DNA from: Chthoniobacterales bacterium
GTDB taxonomy: Bacteria > Verrucomicrobiota > Verrucomicrobiia > Chthoniobacterales > UBA10450
DNA: 9,653 nt
NCBI GenBank assembly: GCA_025980625.1
Contig: JAICXG010000102.1
Location: 1-9,653 of the forward strand
Direction: 5' to 3'
A model generated the notes under the pieces. The model did no database searches. It saw only the letters and a program-made list of their open reading frames with translations, and was not told the origin of the DNA. Positions 1-5,661 of the stretch are shown piece after piece (position 1 is the first letter of the stretch; every line of letters begins with the position of its first letter). Position numbers and translations under genes: made by a program.

Positions 1-1404
1 ACACCGGGAGTGAACCCGGCAATTTTGCAGGATTGGTTTCGCAGCTCGTCGCAGAGCGCGGGCGGCGGCGTGGCGGCGCTCTTTAATCTCTTCAGTGGCG
101 GCGCGCTCGAGAACTGCGCTGTCTTTTCGTTAGGGATTATGCCTTACATTAGTGCCTCGATCATGTTGCAGTTGCTGACGGCAGTGATCCCCTCGCTCAG
201 CCGGATGTCGCGCGAAGATGGCGGCCGGCAGAAGATCATGCAGTACACCCGTTACGCGACCCTCGTGCTCTGCGTTTTCCAGGGTTACCTGCTCGCGATT
301 TCCTTTCAGCATCCCGAGTCGTATCACACCATGCTCCCCGGTATCACGGAGACGACGACGCGACTCGGGATTCCGCTGGTCGAGAATCTTGGCTGGTCCT
401 TTCGCATCGTGACGGTTGTCACCCTAACGACGGGAACGCTCTTTCTGATGTGGCTGGGCGATCAGATCACCGATCGCGGCATCGGCAACGGCATTTCGCT
501 CATCATCACGATTGGGATCGTGGCGCGCCTGCCGGCAGCTCTGGCGCAAGCCTGGAAAACCTTCGTGCCCTCGGCCGCGACCGGAACGGCGCAGGTCAAC
601 CCTGCGATTCTCGTCCTGATGGTGGCGTTTCTCTTCATCGTGATCGCGGCGGTAATCGCGGTGACGCAAGGGGTGCGCAAGATCACCGTGCAATACGCGA
701 AACGCGTCGTGGGCCGGAAAATGTACGGCGGCCAGACGCAATATATGCCGTTGAAAGTGAACTATGCGGGCGTGATGCCGATCATCTTCGCCTGGGCGCT
801 GCTCCTTTTTCCGACCACGATCGTCGGGCTCGCCTTTAAAAACAGCCGCACGGCCAAGATCATCGCCGATAATCTTTCCAATGGCTGGCTCCACTATGTT
901 TTCCTCGCGGCAATGATCTTCTTCTTCAGTTACTTCTGGGTCGCGACGCAATTCCAGCCGGCACAGATCGCGGACGACCTGAAGAAGTACGGCGGCTACA
1001 TTCCGGGGGTTCGCCCGGGCAAGCCGACCGCGGACTTCCTCGATTTCACGATGACGCGGCTCACCTTCGCGGGTGCGATCTTCCTCACCCTGATCGCGAT
1101 TCTGCCGAGCCTGCTCAGCCAAGGGCTTCACGTGCCGACCATCACCGCGCAATTTTTCGGTGGCACCAGTCTGCTCATCATCGTCGGCGTGATCCTCGAT
1201 ACGATGCGGCAGGTGGAGACGCACCTGATTCAGCGGCATTATGATGGGTTCCTGCGCAAAGGCCGGATTCGTGGCCGCGCGTTCGATCGCGCTGCGTACA
1301 GCCGGGGCGAAGCCGCGCAGCAGGGCACACTGATGTGGCTCTATGTGGGGATCGCGGTCCTGGTGATCGGCGGAGTCGCAATTTTCCTCTACGGAACGCG
1401 GTGA
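1..1404 (+). CDS. secY: SecY, protein translocase channel subunit (5' partial)
   Basis: SecY is the pore-forming inner-membrane subunit of SecYEG, which exports unfolded proteins and inserts membrane proteins. The reading frame is open from base 1 and begins T-P-G-V-N-P, the end of the family's N-terminal IPTPGINP-type motif. The GTG at position 10 is therefore an internal Val, and roughly 30-40 N-terminal residues lie upstream of the window. Recognisable segments are the plug/TM2 region (FSLGIMPYISASI), the cytoplasmic C5 loop (QIADDLKKYGGYIPGVRPGK, with the conserved Arg of the GVRPG motif), the MTRLTFAGAIFL helix, and the C6 region through GFLRKGRIRGR. After that point E. coli SecY ends. 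Here about 40 more residues follow, including one strong hydrophobic helix (about visible residues 443-465), so an eleventh membrane segment is likely. The stop overlaps the adk start by four bases (GTGA). Identification is very secure. Confidence 0.97.
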   Translation, partial: TPGVNPAILQDWFRSSSQSAGGGVAALFNLFSGGALENCAVFSLGIMPYISASIMLQLLTAVIPSLSRMSREDGGRQKIMQYTRYATLVLCVFQGYLLAISFQHPESYHTMLPGITETTTRLGIPLVENLGWSFRIVTVVTLTTGTLFLMWLGDQITDRGIGNGISLIITIGIVARLPAALAQAWKTFVPSAATGTAQVNPAILVLMVAFLFIVIAAVIAVTQGVRKITVQYAKRVVGRKMYGGQTQYMPLKVNYAGVMPIIFAWALLLFPTTIVGLAFKNSRTAKIIADNLSNGWLHYVFLAAMIFFFSYFWVATQFQPAQIADDLKKYGGYIPGVRPGKPTADFLDFTMTRLTFAGAIFLTLIAILPSLLSQGLHVPTITAQFFGGTSLLIIVGVILDTMRQVETHLIQRHYDGFLRKGRIRGRAFDRAAYSRGEAAQQGTLMWLYVGIAVLVIGGVAIFLYGTR

Positions 1405-2054
1405 AAAGTCGCATCGTTCTTCTCGGCGCACCCGGTTCCGGTAAAGGAACCCAGGCGGAGATGATCACGCGACATTTTGCCATCTCGGTCACTTCACCGG
1501 GAACGATTTTGCGCCGGGAGCGCGACCTTGGGACGCCGCTCGGCCTGGAAGCAGACGAAATTTCGAAGCAGGGCGGTCTTGTGCCCGACGACATTATCGT
1601 TAGGCTGATCGAGGATTGGTTGAATTTGCACGGCCAGGATGGCTTCGTTTTCGACGGCTTCCCGCGGACCGTGCGCCAGGCGGAGCGTTTGAATGAGCTC
1701 CTGGAAAAAAAGGGAAAAACACTCGACCTCGCGATCTGGCTCGATGTTTCGGAAAAGACGGTGCGCGATCGGATCGCCGGGCGCCTGCAATGCCGCCGCT
1801 GCGGATTCACGACCAGCCTAACGAGTGCGTGTTTTGCCGAGCGATCCATCTGCCCGTATTGCGACGGTCCGCTCATCCGGCGTGAAGATGACGACGCGAG
1901 CGTGCTGCAAACCCGTCTCGCCGAGTTCAAAAGTAAGACCGAGCCGCTCCTTTCCTTTTATGAAGAAAGCGACGCCTTGCACCGGATCGATGGCAACCGC
2001 GATCGTGAAGCGGTCTTCGCGGACATCTCGGCGCTGATCGAAGAACGCAAATGA
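1401..2054 (+). CDS. adk: Adenylate kinase, zinc-type LID
   Basis: Adenylate kinase catalyses ATP + AMP = 2 ADP in the cytoplasm. The 217-residue product starts at GTG 1401, overlapping the secY stop; from there the N-terminus reads MKSRIVLLGAPGSGKGTQ, the standard beta strand plus P-loop. Upstream in-frame starts would only add secY-antiphase sequence. The DGFPRT motif is at residues 85-90, LID arginines at 124 and 128, and further conserved arginines in LIRREDD and LQTRL. The LID carries four cysteines (C131, C134, C151, C154), typical of the zinc-binding LID, although the segment between the pairs looks unlike common forms. The AMP-binding loop is odd: the usual STGDMLR reads SPGTILR, replacing the Thr and Asp that correspond to E. 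coli T31 and D33, while the Arg (R38) is kept. The stop overlaps the map start (ATGA). Position between secY and map fits the classical spc operon order. Confidence 0.95.
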   Translation: MKSRIVLLGAPGSGKGTQAEMITRHFAISVTSPGTILRRERDLGTPLGLEADEISKQGGLVPDDIIVRLIEDWLNLHGQDGFVFDGFPRTVRQAERLNELLEKKGKTLDLAIWLDVSEKTVRDRIAGRLQCRRCGFTTSLTSACFAERSICPYCDGPLIRREDDDASVLQTRLAEFKSKTEPLLSFYEESDALHRIDGNRDREAVFADISALIEERK

Positions 2055-2827
2055 TCCCGATCAAATCGGCGCGAGAGATCGAGAAAATGCGGATTGCATG
2101 CCGGACCGCGAGCGATGTCCTCGAGCGGGTGAGCGACATGATTCGTCCCGGCGTCACGACGAAAGAGATTGACCAGGCCGCAGCTGACTTGATGGCCGAA
2201 GCCGGCGTGCGCAGTGCCTTTCTCGGTTATCGGCTCGGGCATCGGGTTTTTCCCGGCAACATCTGCATCTCCATCAATGATGAGATCGTTCACGGCATCG
2301 GGAGCCAGCGACGCATTCAGTACGGCGACATCGTCAAGCTCGACATCGGCGTGGTGCAGGATGGCTGGGTCGGCGACACGGCGGCGACTGTGCCGGTGGG
2401 AATGGTGGACGAGCGGGTCGAGCGATTGCTGACTGTGACGCAAAGCGCGCTCCAGCTCGCGATCGAGCAGGCGAATCCCGGGCGGCGACTGGGCGATATT
2501 TGTTCGACGATCGAAGCGGAAGCCCTGCGCAATCGTTTCACTGTCGTTAGGGAATTTGTCGGTCACGGGGTTGGCCGAAAACTCCATGAGGAACCGCAGG
2601 TGCCTAACTATGGCAAGCGCGGGAGCGGACCGCGGCTGAAACCCGGGATGACACTGGCGATCGAGCCAATGATCAATCTCGGCGGAGCCGGGGTGCGGCT
2701 GCTCGATGATGGCTGGACGGTCTGCACGGCTGATGGGTTGCCCTCGGCTCATTTCGAACACACGGTTCTCATCACCAAAGAGGAGCCCGAAATCCTGACA
2801 TGGCGCGCAAAGACGCAATTGAGGTAG
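2051..2827 (+). CDS. map: Methionine aminopeptidase, type I
   Basis: This enzyme removes the initiator methionine from nascent proteins. The product is 258 residues, close to the 264 of E. coli Map. All five metal ligands of the pita-bread fold are visible: D98 and D109 (KLDIG ... GDTAAT), H172 (FVGHGVGR), E205 (LAIEPM) and E236 (HFEHTV). The substrate-site histidines H81 and H179 are also present. There is no N-terminal SH3 or zinc-finger extension, so it is a short type Ia form. The start ATG 2051 overlaps the adk stop by four bases, which implies translational coupling. The C-terminus runs 28 bases into infA in another frame. Identification is secure. Confidence 0.97.
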   Translation: MIPIKSAREIEKMRIACRTASDVLERVSDMIRPGVTTKEIDQAAADLMAEAGVRSAFLGYRLGHRVFPGNICISINDEIVHGIGSQRRIQYGDIVKLDIGVVQDGWVGDTAATVPVGMVDERVERLLTVTQSALQLAIEQANPGRRLGDICSTIEAEALRNRFTVVREFVGHGVGRKLHEEPQVPNYGKRGSGPRLKPGMTLAIEPMINLGGAGVRLLDDGWTVCTADGLPSAHFEHTVLITKEEPEILTWRAKTQLR

Positions 2828-3018
2828 AGGGGACGGTGGTCGAGCTCCTCCCGAATACGATGTTCCGGGTCGAGTTGACGAACGGGCATCGCGTTCTCGC
2901 CCACATCTCGGGCAAAATGCGGATGCACTTCATTCGCATCTTGCCAGGCGACAAAGTTATGCTAGAGATTTCCCCCTACGATTTGACGAAAGGGCGAATC
3001 ACGTTTCGCCATCGCTGA
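2800..3018 (+). CDS. infA: Translation initiation factor IF-1
   Basis: IF-1 binds the A site of the 30S subunit during initiation. The 72-residue product has the family's usual length and a nearly canonical sequence: an S1-type OB fold with IEVEGTVVELLPNTMFRVEL, then HISGKMRMHFIRILPGDKV and SPYDLTKGRI. The ATG at 2800 lies inside the 3' end of map (28-base overlap in another frame). An AGGAG at 2781-2785 lies 14 bases upstream of the start, within map, and could serve as the ribosome binding site, although the spacing is long. The 28-base overlap also suggests coupling to map. A hairpin begins right at the infA stop codon, so infA is the last gene before a possible transcription endpoint. Confidence 0.97.
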   Translation: MARKDAIEVEGTVVELLPNTMFRVELTNGHRVLAHISGKMRMHFIRILPGDKVMLEISPYDLTKGRITFRHR

Positions 3019-3044
3019 ACGCGGAGAAGAAGCTCCGCGTTTTT
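3018..3044 (+). terminator. Terminator-like hairpin between infA and rpmJ
   Basis: AACGCGGAG (3018-3026) pairs perfectly with CTCCGCGTT (3033-3041) around a six-base loop AAGAAG, and a run of five T (3040-3044) follows. This is the form of an intrinsic (Rho-independent) terminator. It starts on the last base of the infA stop codon. Because rpmJ and the S13-S11-S4 genes continue in the same direction only 14 bases later, it may act as a partial terminator or attenuator between the spc-type and alpha-type transcription units. The short U-tract makes complete termination uncertain. Confidence 0.65.
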
Positions 3045-3057
3045 CGTCTCGCGAACC

Positions 3058-3174
3058 ATGAAAGTGCGACCATCAGTAAAAAGACTTTGTGAAGCGTGCA
3101 AGATCGTGAAGCGCAAGAACGTCGTGCGCGTGATCTGCAGCAAAAACCCGCGCCATAAACAGCGCCAGGGCTAG
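3058..3174 (+). CDS. rpmJ: 50S ribosomal protein L36
   Basis: A 38-codon gene reads MKVRPSVKRLCEACKIVKRK at its start and ends in CSKNPRHKQRQG, the near-invariant L36 pattern. The zinc ligands are C11, C14, C27 and H33, making this the zinc-containing (C+) form, with the same length and spacing as E. coli L36. L36 is a small protein of the large subunit bound to 23S rRNA. Its place between infA and rpsM is the normal one in many bacteria. No clear Shine-Dalgarno sequence precedes the ATG; the upstream bases are mostly the 3' side of the hairpin after infA. Confidence 0.96.
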   Translation: MKVRPSVKRLCEACKIVKRKNVVRVICSKNPRHKQRQG

Positions 3175-3207
3175 GAGAAAAACGGAAGCGGAAAGCGGAA
3201 ATAAAAT

Positions 3208-3603
3208 ATGCCGAGATTACTAGGAGTTGAGATTCCCGCCGAGAAACGCATCGAAGCGTCTCTCACTTACATTTATGGCGTCGGCCCGACGACCGCGAAG
3301 CGGGTGCTGGAACAGACGAACATCGACCCGAATACGCGGGCTAAGGACCTGACCCCGCAGCAGATCAACGAAATCGTCCATACGATCACAAACAACAAGA
3401 TCCTGATCGAAGGCGATCTCCGCCGGGAAGTGCAGAGTAATCTGAAACGGCTGCAGGCAATCAATTCTTATCGCGGGATCCGACACCGCCGCGGCTTGCC
3501 CGTGCGCGGCCAGCGCACCTCGACCAACGCGCGCACTCGCAAAGGCCCGCGCAAGACCGTGGGCGTGATCCGCAACAAAGACGCCAAGGCAGGGAAGGTT
3601 TAA
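3208..3603 (+). CDS. rpsM: 30S ribosomal protein S13
   Basis: S13 sits in the head of the small subunit and contacts the P-site tRNA and bridge partners on the 50S. The 131-residue product begins MPRLLGVEIPAEKRIEASLT, has the helix-two-turn-helix region YGVGPTTAKRVLEQ, and ends with the conserved basic tail (SYRGIRHRRGLPVRGQRT, then TNARTRKGPRK). The last residues, KDAKAGKV, extend slightly past the E. coli form. A purine-rich leader (3175-3207) precedes the ATG. The gene heads the S13-S11-S4 group of the alpha operon. Confidence 0.97.
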   Translation: MPRLLGVEIPAEKRIEASLTYIYGVGPTTAKRVLEQTNIDPNTRAKDLTPQQINEIVHTITNNKILIEGDLRREVQSNLKRLQAINSYRGIRHRRGLPVRGQRTSTNARTRKGPRKTVGVIRNKDAKAGKV

Positions 3604-3604
3604 C

Positions 3605-3618
3605 CTAACGACTAACGA
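3605..3618 (+). repeat. Tandem 7-mer (CTAACGA)x2 before rpsK
   Basis: The 14-base spacer between rpsM and rpsK is almost entirely two head-to-tail copies of CTAACGA; the last A is the first base of the rpsK ATG. The first copy, with the preceding C, is also a copy of the dispersed CCTAACG motif (3604-3610). No Shine-Dalgarno sequence is visible here. Confidence 0.7.
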
Positions 3619-4271
3619 TGGCAGAAGAATCCGACAACCAGACTCCTGCGGAAGTGCCCGCAACTGAGACGCCGCAGAACCAGACGAGCACTCCTAAAGA
3701 GCAACCAGCGGCGGTGAACGAACCTGCCGCTCAGCCGATCGCGGCCCCGGTGAGCGCCGAAACCGCGCCGAGCAAGCCAGCAGCGAAAAAGACGCCGAAG
3801 AAAACTTCGAAGAAAGCCTCCGCCGAAAGTGCCGCCCCAACCGCTCAAGCGCCGAAGGAGAATCTGTCGCTCGATCCGAACGAGGTCGAGAAACCGAAAA
3901 TCATCAAGGCGAAGGGGAGCAAGAACGTTACATCTGGCTATGCGCACGTCCTCTCGACCTTTAACAACACGATTGTCACGATCACCGACCTACACGGCAA
4001 CGTGATCGGCTGGTCGAGCGCCGGCAAAGTTGGATTCAAAGGCTCGCGCAAGAGCACGGCCTACGCAGCGCAGATGGTCGCACAGGATGCGTCGCGCCAG
4101 GCAATGGGTCACGGGCTCAAAGAGGTCGAAGTTCTCGTCAAAGGACCGGGAGCCGGTCGCGAATCCGCGGTGCGCGCGCTCCAGGCGATCGGGCTCGATC
4201 TTACCATCATCCGCGATGTCACCCCGGTGCCGCACAACGGTTGCCGTCCTCCGAAACAACGCCGCGTCTGA
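3618..4271 (+). CDS. rpsK: 30S ribosomal protein S11 with long N-terminal extension
   Basis: S11 lies on the platform of the small subunit near the E site and binds 16S rRNA. The core (about residues 98-217) is canonical: FNNTIVTITD, GSRKSTAYAAQ, VLVKGPGAGRESAVRAL and the C-terminal DVTPVPHNGCRPPKQRRV. The full ORF is 217 residues, whereas E. coli S11 has 129. By alignment of the FNNTIV motif the extension is about 88 residues. It is rich in Ala, Pro, Thr, Glu and, later, Lys (KKTPKKTSKKAS), and is probably disordered. No ATG, GTG or TTG is available near the start of the core. The only later in-frame candidates I found are GTG at 3714 and 3750, which still leave a 44-residue or longer extension. 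The spacer to rpsM is 14 bases. Confidence 0.94.
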   Translation: MAEESDNQTPAEVPATETPQNQTSTPKEQPAAVNEPAAQPIAAPVSAETAPSKPAAKKTPKKTSKKASAESAAPTAQAPKENLSLDPNEVEKPKIIKAKGSKNVTSGYAHVLSTFNNTIVTITDLHGNVIGWSSAGKVGFKGSRKSTAYAAQMVAQDASRQAMGHGLKEVEVLVKGPGAGRESAVRALQAIGLDLTIIRDVTPVPHNGCRPPKQRRV

Positions 4272-4276
4272 TCCGC

Positions 4277-4304
4277 TTCACGATTTAACGATTCACGATT
4301 CACG
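4277..4304 (+). repeat. Short heptamer repeats before rpsD
   Basis: The 40-base spacer between rpsK and rpsD contains TTCACGATT (4277-4285), then two tandem copies of ACGATTC (4288-4301) followed by another ACG. No Shine-Dalgarno sequence is evident between this array and the rpsD ATG. The arrangement parallels the heptamer pair in the spacer before rpsK. Confidence 0.6.
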
Positions 4305-4311
4305 CTCGCCC

Positions 4312-4923
4312 ATGGCCAGATACACCGGACCCAAAACCAAGATCGCGCGCCGCTACGGCGTCCCACTTTTCGGACCTTCGAAATCGCTCGAACGGAAAAA
4401 TTATCCGCCCGGGATGCATGGCCCGAAGGGCTCGCGGCGGAAGCAATCTGATTACGCGATCGCGCTTGGCGAAAAGCAGAAGCTCCGTTTCCAATACGGC
4501 CTGATGGAAAAGCAATTCCGCCGGATTTTTGAAGTCGCGCTCCAGCGACGTGGCGTCACTGGCGAGACGTTGCTGCAGTTACTCGAAACCCGGCTCGATA
4601 ACGTCGTATACCGCCTCGGTCTCGCAAACACGCGGGCGGCGGCGCGGCAGCTCGTGTCGCATGGTCACGTCCAGGTCAACGGCCGGAACGTCAACATTTC
4701 GTCCTTCAATGTGAAAGCGGGCGATGAGATCGCGGTTAAGGACCGGCCGAAATCGCGCCAGCTCGCGCTCCGCAACCTTGAACTGACGCAGATCGCGCCA
4801 GTGCCCGATTGGCTGACGGTCGATCGCGATGCGCTCAAGGGCAAAGTCGCGCACATTCCGTCGCGGGAAGAGATGCAGCCGATCGTCAACGAACAATTGA
4901 TCGTCGAGCTGTATTCAAGGTAA
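4312..4923 (+). CDS. rpsD: 30S ribosomal protein S4
   Basis: S4 is a primary 16S rRNA binder that nucleates 30S assembly and, in many bacteria, represses its own operon. The 203-residue product from ATG 4312 starts MARYTGPKTKIARRYG and has the usual family length; the longer open frame upstream is antiphase to rpsK and is not used. The S4 RNA-binding domain is clear (ETRLDNVVYRLGLANTRAAA, then QLVSHGHVQVNGRNVNI). The N-terminal zinc cysteines of some S4 proteins are absent, so this is a zinc-free form. In most bacteria rpoA and rplQ follow; here they do not, and the next gene is convergent with its stop only 19 bases away. Confidence 0.97.
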   Translation: MARYTGPKTKIARRYGVPLFGPSKSLERKNYPPGMHGPKGSRRKQSDYAIALGEKQKLRFQYGLMEKQFRRIFEVALQRRGVTGETLLQLLETRLDNVVYRLGLANTRAAARQLVSHGHVQVNGRNVNISSFNVKAGDEIAVKDRPKSRQLALRNLELTQIAPVPDWLTVDRDALKGKVAHIPSREEMQPIVNEQLIVELYSR

Positions 4924-4942
4924 GAGCGGTTCGTTAGGCAGG

Positions 4943-5185
4943 CTATCGACTCGCGCGACCCTCGAGCACCTCGAGCGCCTTGTCGTAACTGCAACGAGCG
5001 AGGTAGTGCGCCAGCCGGGGGTCGATTGGTTGCGGAAGCGATTTGGCCAGAGCGTCGATCCTTTTCGAAACTGCCTGGAGCCGCGCGAGATGTCGCTCCG
5101 GGTCGCGCCGGCTTGCTTCGTCTCCGATGATCTGGAGACGTTCGCGCAGCGCGGCGACAAGGTGTTTTTCCGGCAACTCTGTCAT
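4943..5185 (-). CDS. Small charged helical protein of unknown function
   Basis: This 80-residue product (MTELPEKHLVAALRERLQII at the start, YDKALEVLEGRASR at the end) looks like a soluble, mostly alpha-helical protein rich in Arg, Glu, Ala and Leu, with no signal peptide or membrane segment. I do not recognise a named family. The YLxxxSYxKALxxLEG pattern near the C-terminus has the look of a conserved protein rather than chance translation. The gene converges with rpsD (19-base gap) and diverges from the receiver gene (47-base gap), so it fills its interval neatly. Competing frames in the same stretch give lower-quality, Arg/Ser-rich translations. No strong ribosome binding site is seen upstream. 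Whether it is expressed is inference. Confidence 0.7.
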   Translation of the reverse strand: MTELPEKHLVAALRERLQIIGDEASRRDPERHLARLQAVSKRIDALAKSLPQPIDPRLAHYLARCSYDKALEVLEGRASR

Positions 5186-5232
5186 GGAAACTAAAGCTTG
5201 AATCGGCTCGTATTTTCCCGCAAGCCTCCGAG

Positions 5233-5661
5233 ATGGCTGGAACCCAAACGAAACGCGTCCTGGTTGTCGACGATGATCCCGCAGTGCTCCGGATTATCCG
5301 GGAAGCGCTGCAGAATTTCCTGCAGTGGGAGGTCGATAGTTCGCCCAAACCGGAATACGCCTTCGAGCTCGCGCTGAAGAAGAATTACGATCTCATGATC
5401 TTTGATTTTTCCATGCCGATGATCGACGGCACCCTGCTTTTTCTCCTTATCTCCAAGGCCTACGAAAACGTCAGCCCGCCGCGCCGAATGCCGCCGCTCC
5501 TGCTCGTCTCGGGTCAGGGCAGAGACGAGCGCGCGCAGGAGCTGCTCAGGGAAACACGCGTCCTCGGGTTTCTGCCGAAGCCATTCACGATCAATCGCCT
5601 GCTGGAAAAGGTGCGGGAATGCGTCCCGCAGATCTCGGCCAGCCTGGGCGCTGAGGGTTAG
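5233..5661 (+). CDS. Stand-alone response regulator receiver protein
   Basis: The 142-residue product is a single CheY-like receiver domain with no output domain. The key residues are in place: acidic pair in VLVVDDDP (residues 9-16), phospho-acceptor D58 in IFDFSMP, the Ser of LLVSG (S93) in place of the switch Thr/Ser, and K116 in LPKPF. It should therefore accept phosphate from a histidine kinase and signal by protein contact rather than DNA binding. No kinase gene lies nearby, so its partner must be elsewhere. It diverges from the small gene to its left and converges with the DUF2934 gene to its right; the TAG stop shares bases with the other gene's TAA stop. There is no clear Shine-Dalgarno sequence. 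Confidence 0.93.
   Translation: MAGTQTKRVLVVDDDPAVLRIIREALQNFLQWEVDSSPKPEYAFELALKKNYDLMIFDFSMPMIDGTLLFLLISKAYENVSPPRRMPPLLLVSGQGRDERAQELLRETRVLGFLPKPFTINRLLEKVRECVPQISASLGAEG

Noticed and set aside
10..12. GTG as the start of secY
   Set aside because: The frame is open to base 1 and encodes T-P-G before this Val, matching the internal family motif; the true start is outside the window.
1335..1400. 22-codon upstream extension of adk
   Set aside because: It overlaps secY in another frame; the family N-terminus begins at GTG 1401.
424..1431. 335-codon minus-strand open frame opposite secY
   Set aside because: It is the antisense of an unmistakable SecY; its translation is Arg/His/Asp-rich without domain character, as expected for the complement of a GC-rich gene.
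1958..2818. 286-codon minus-strand open frame opposite map
   Set aside because: It lies wholly opposite the map coding sequence and adk end, which have all catalytic residues; the antisense translation shows no recognisable fold.
4030..4311. 94-codon upstream extension of rpsD
   Set aside because: It overlaps rpsK in another frame and reads as Arg/Ser-rich noise; S4 begins normally at MARYTGPKT from 4312.
4961..4975. Two CTCGAG palindromes close together, considered as a terminator for rpsD
   Set aside because: They lie inside the minus-strand gene, encode Leu-Glu/Arg-type codons there, and are not followed by a T-run.
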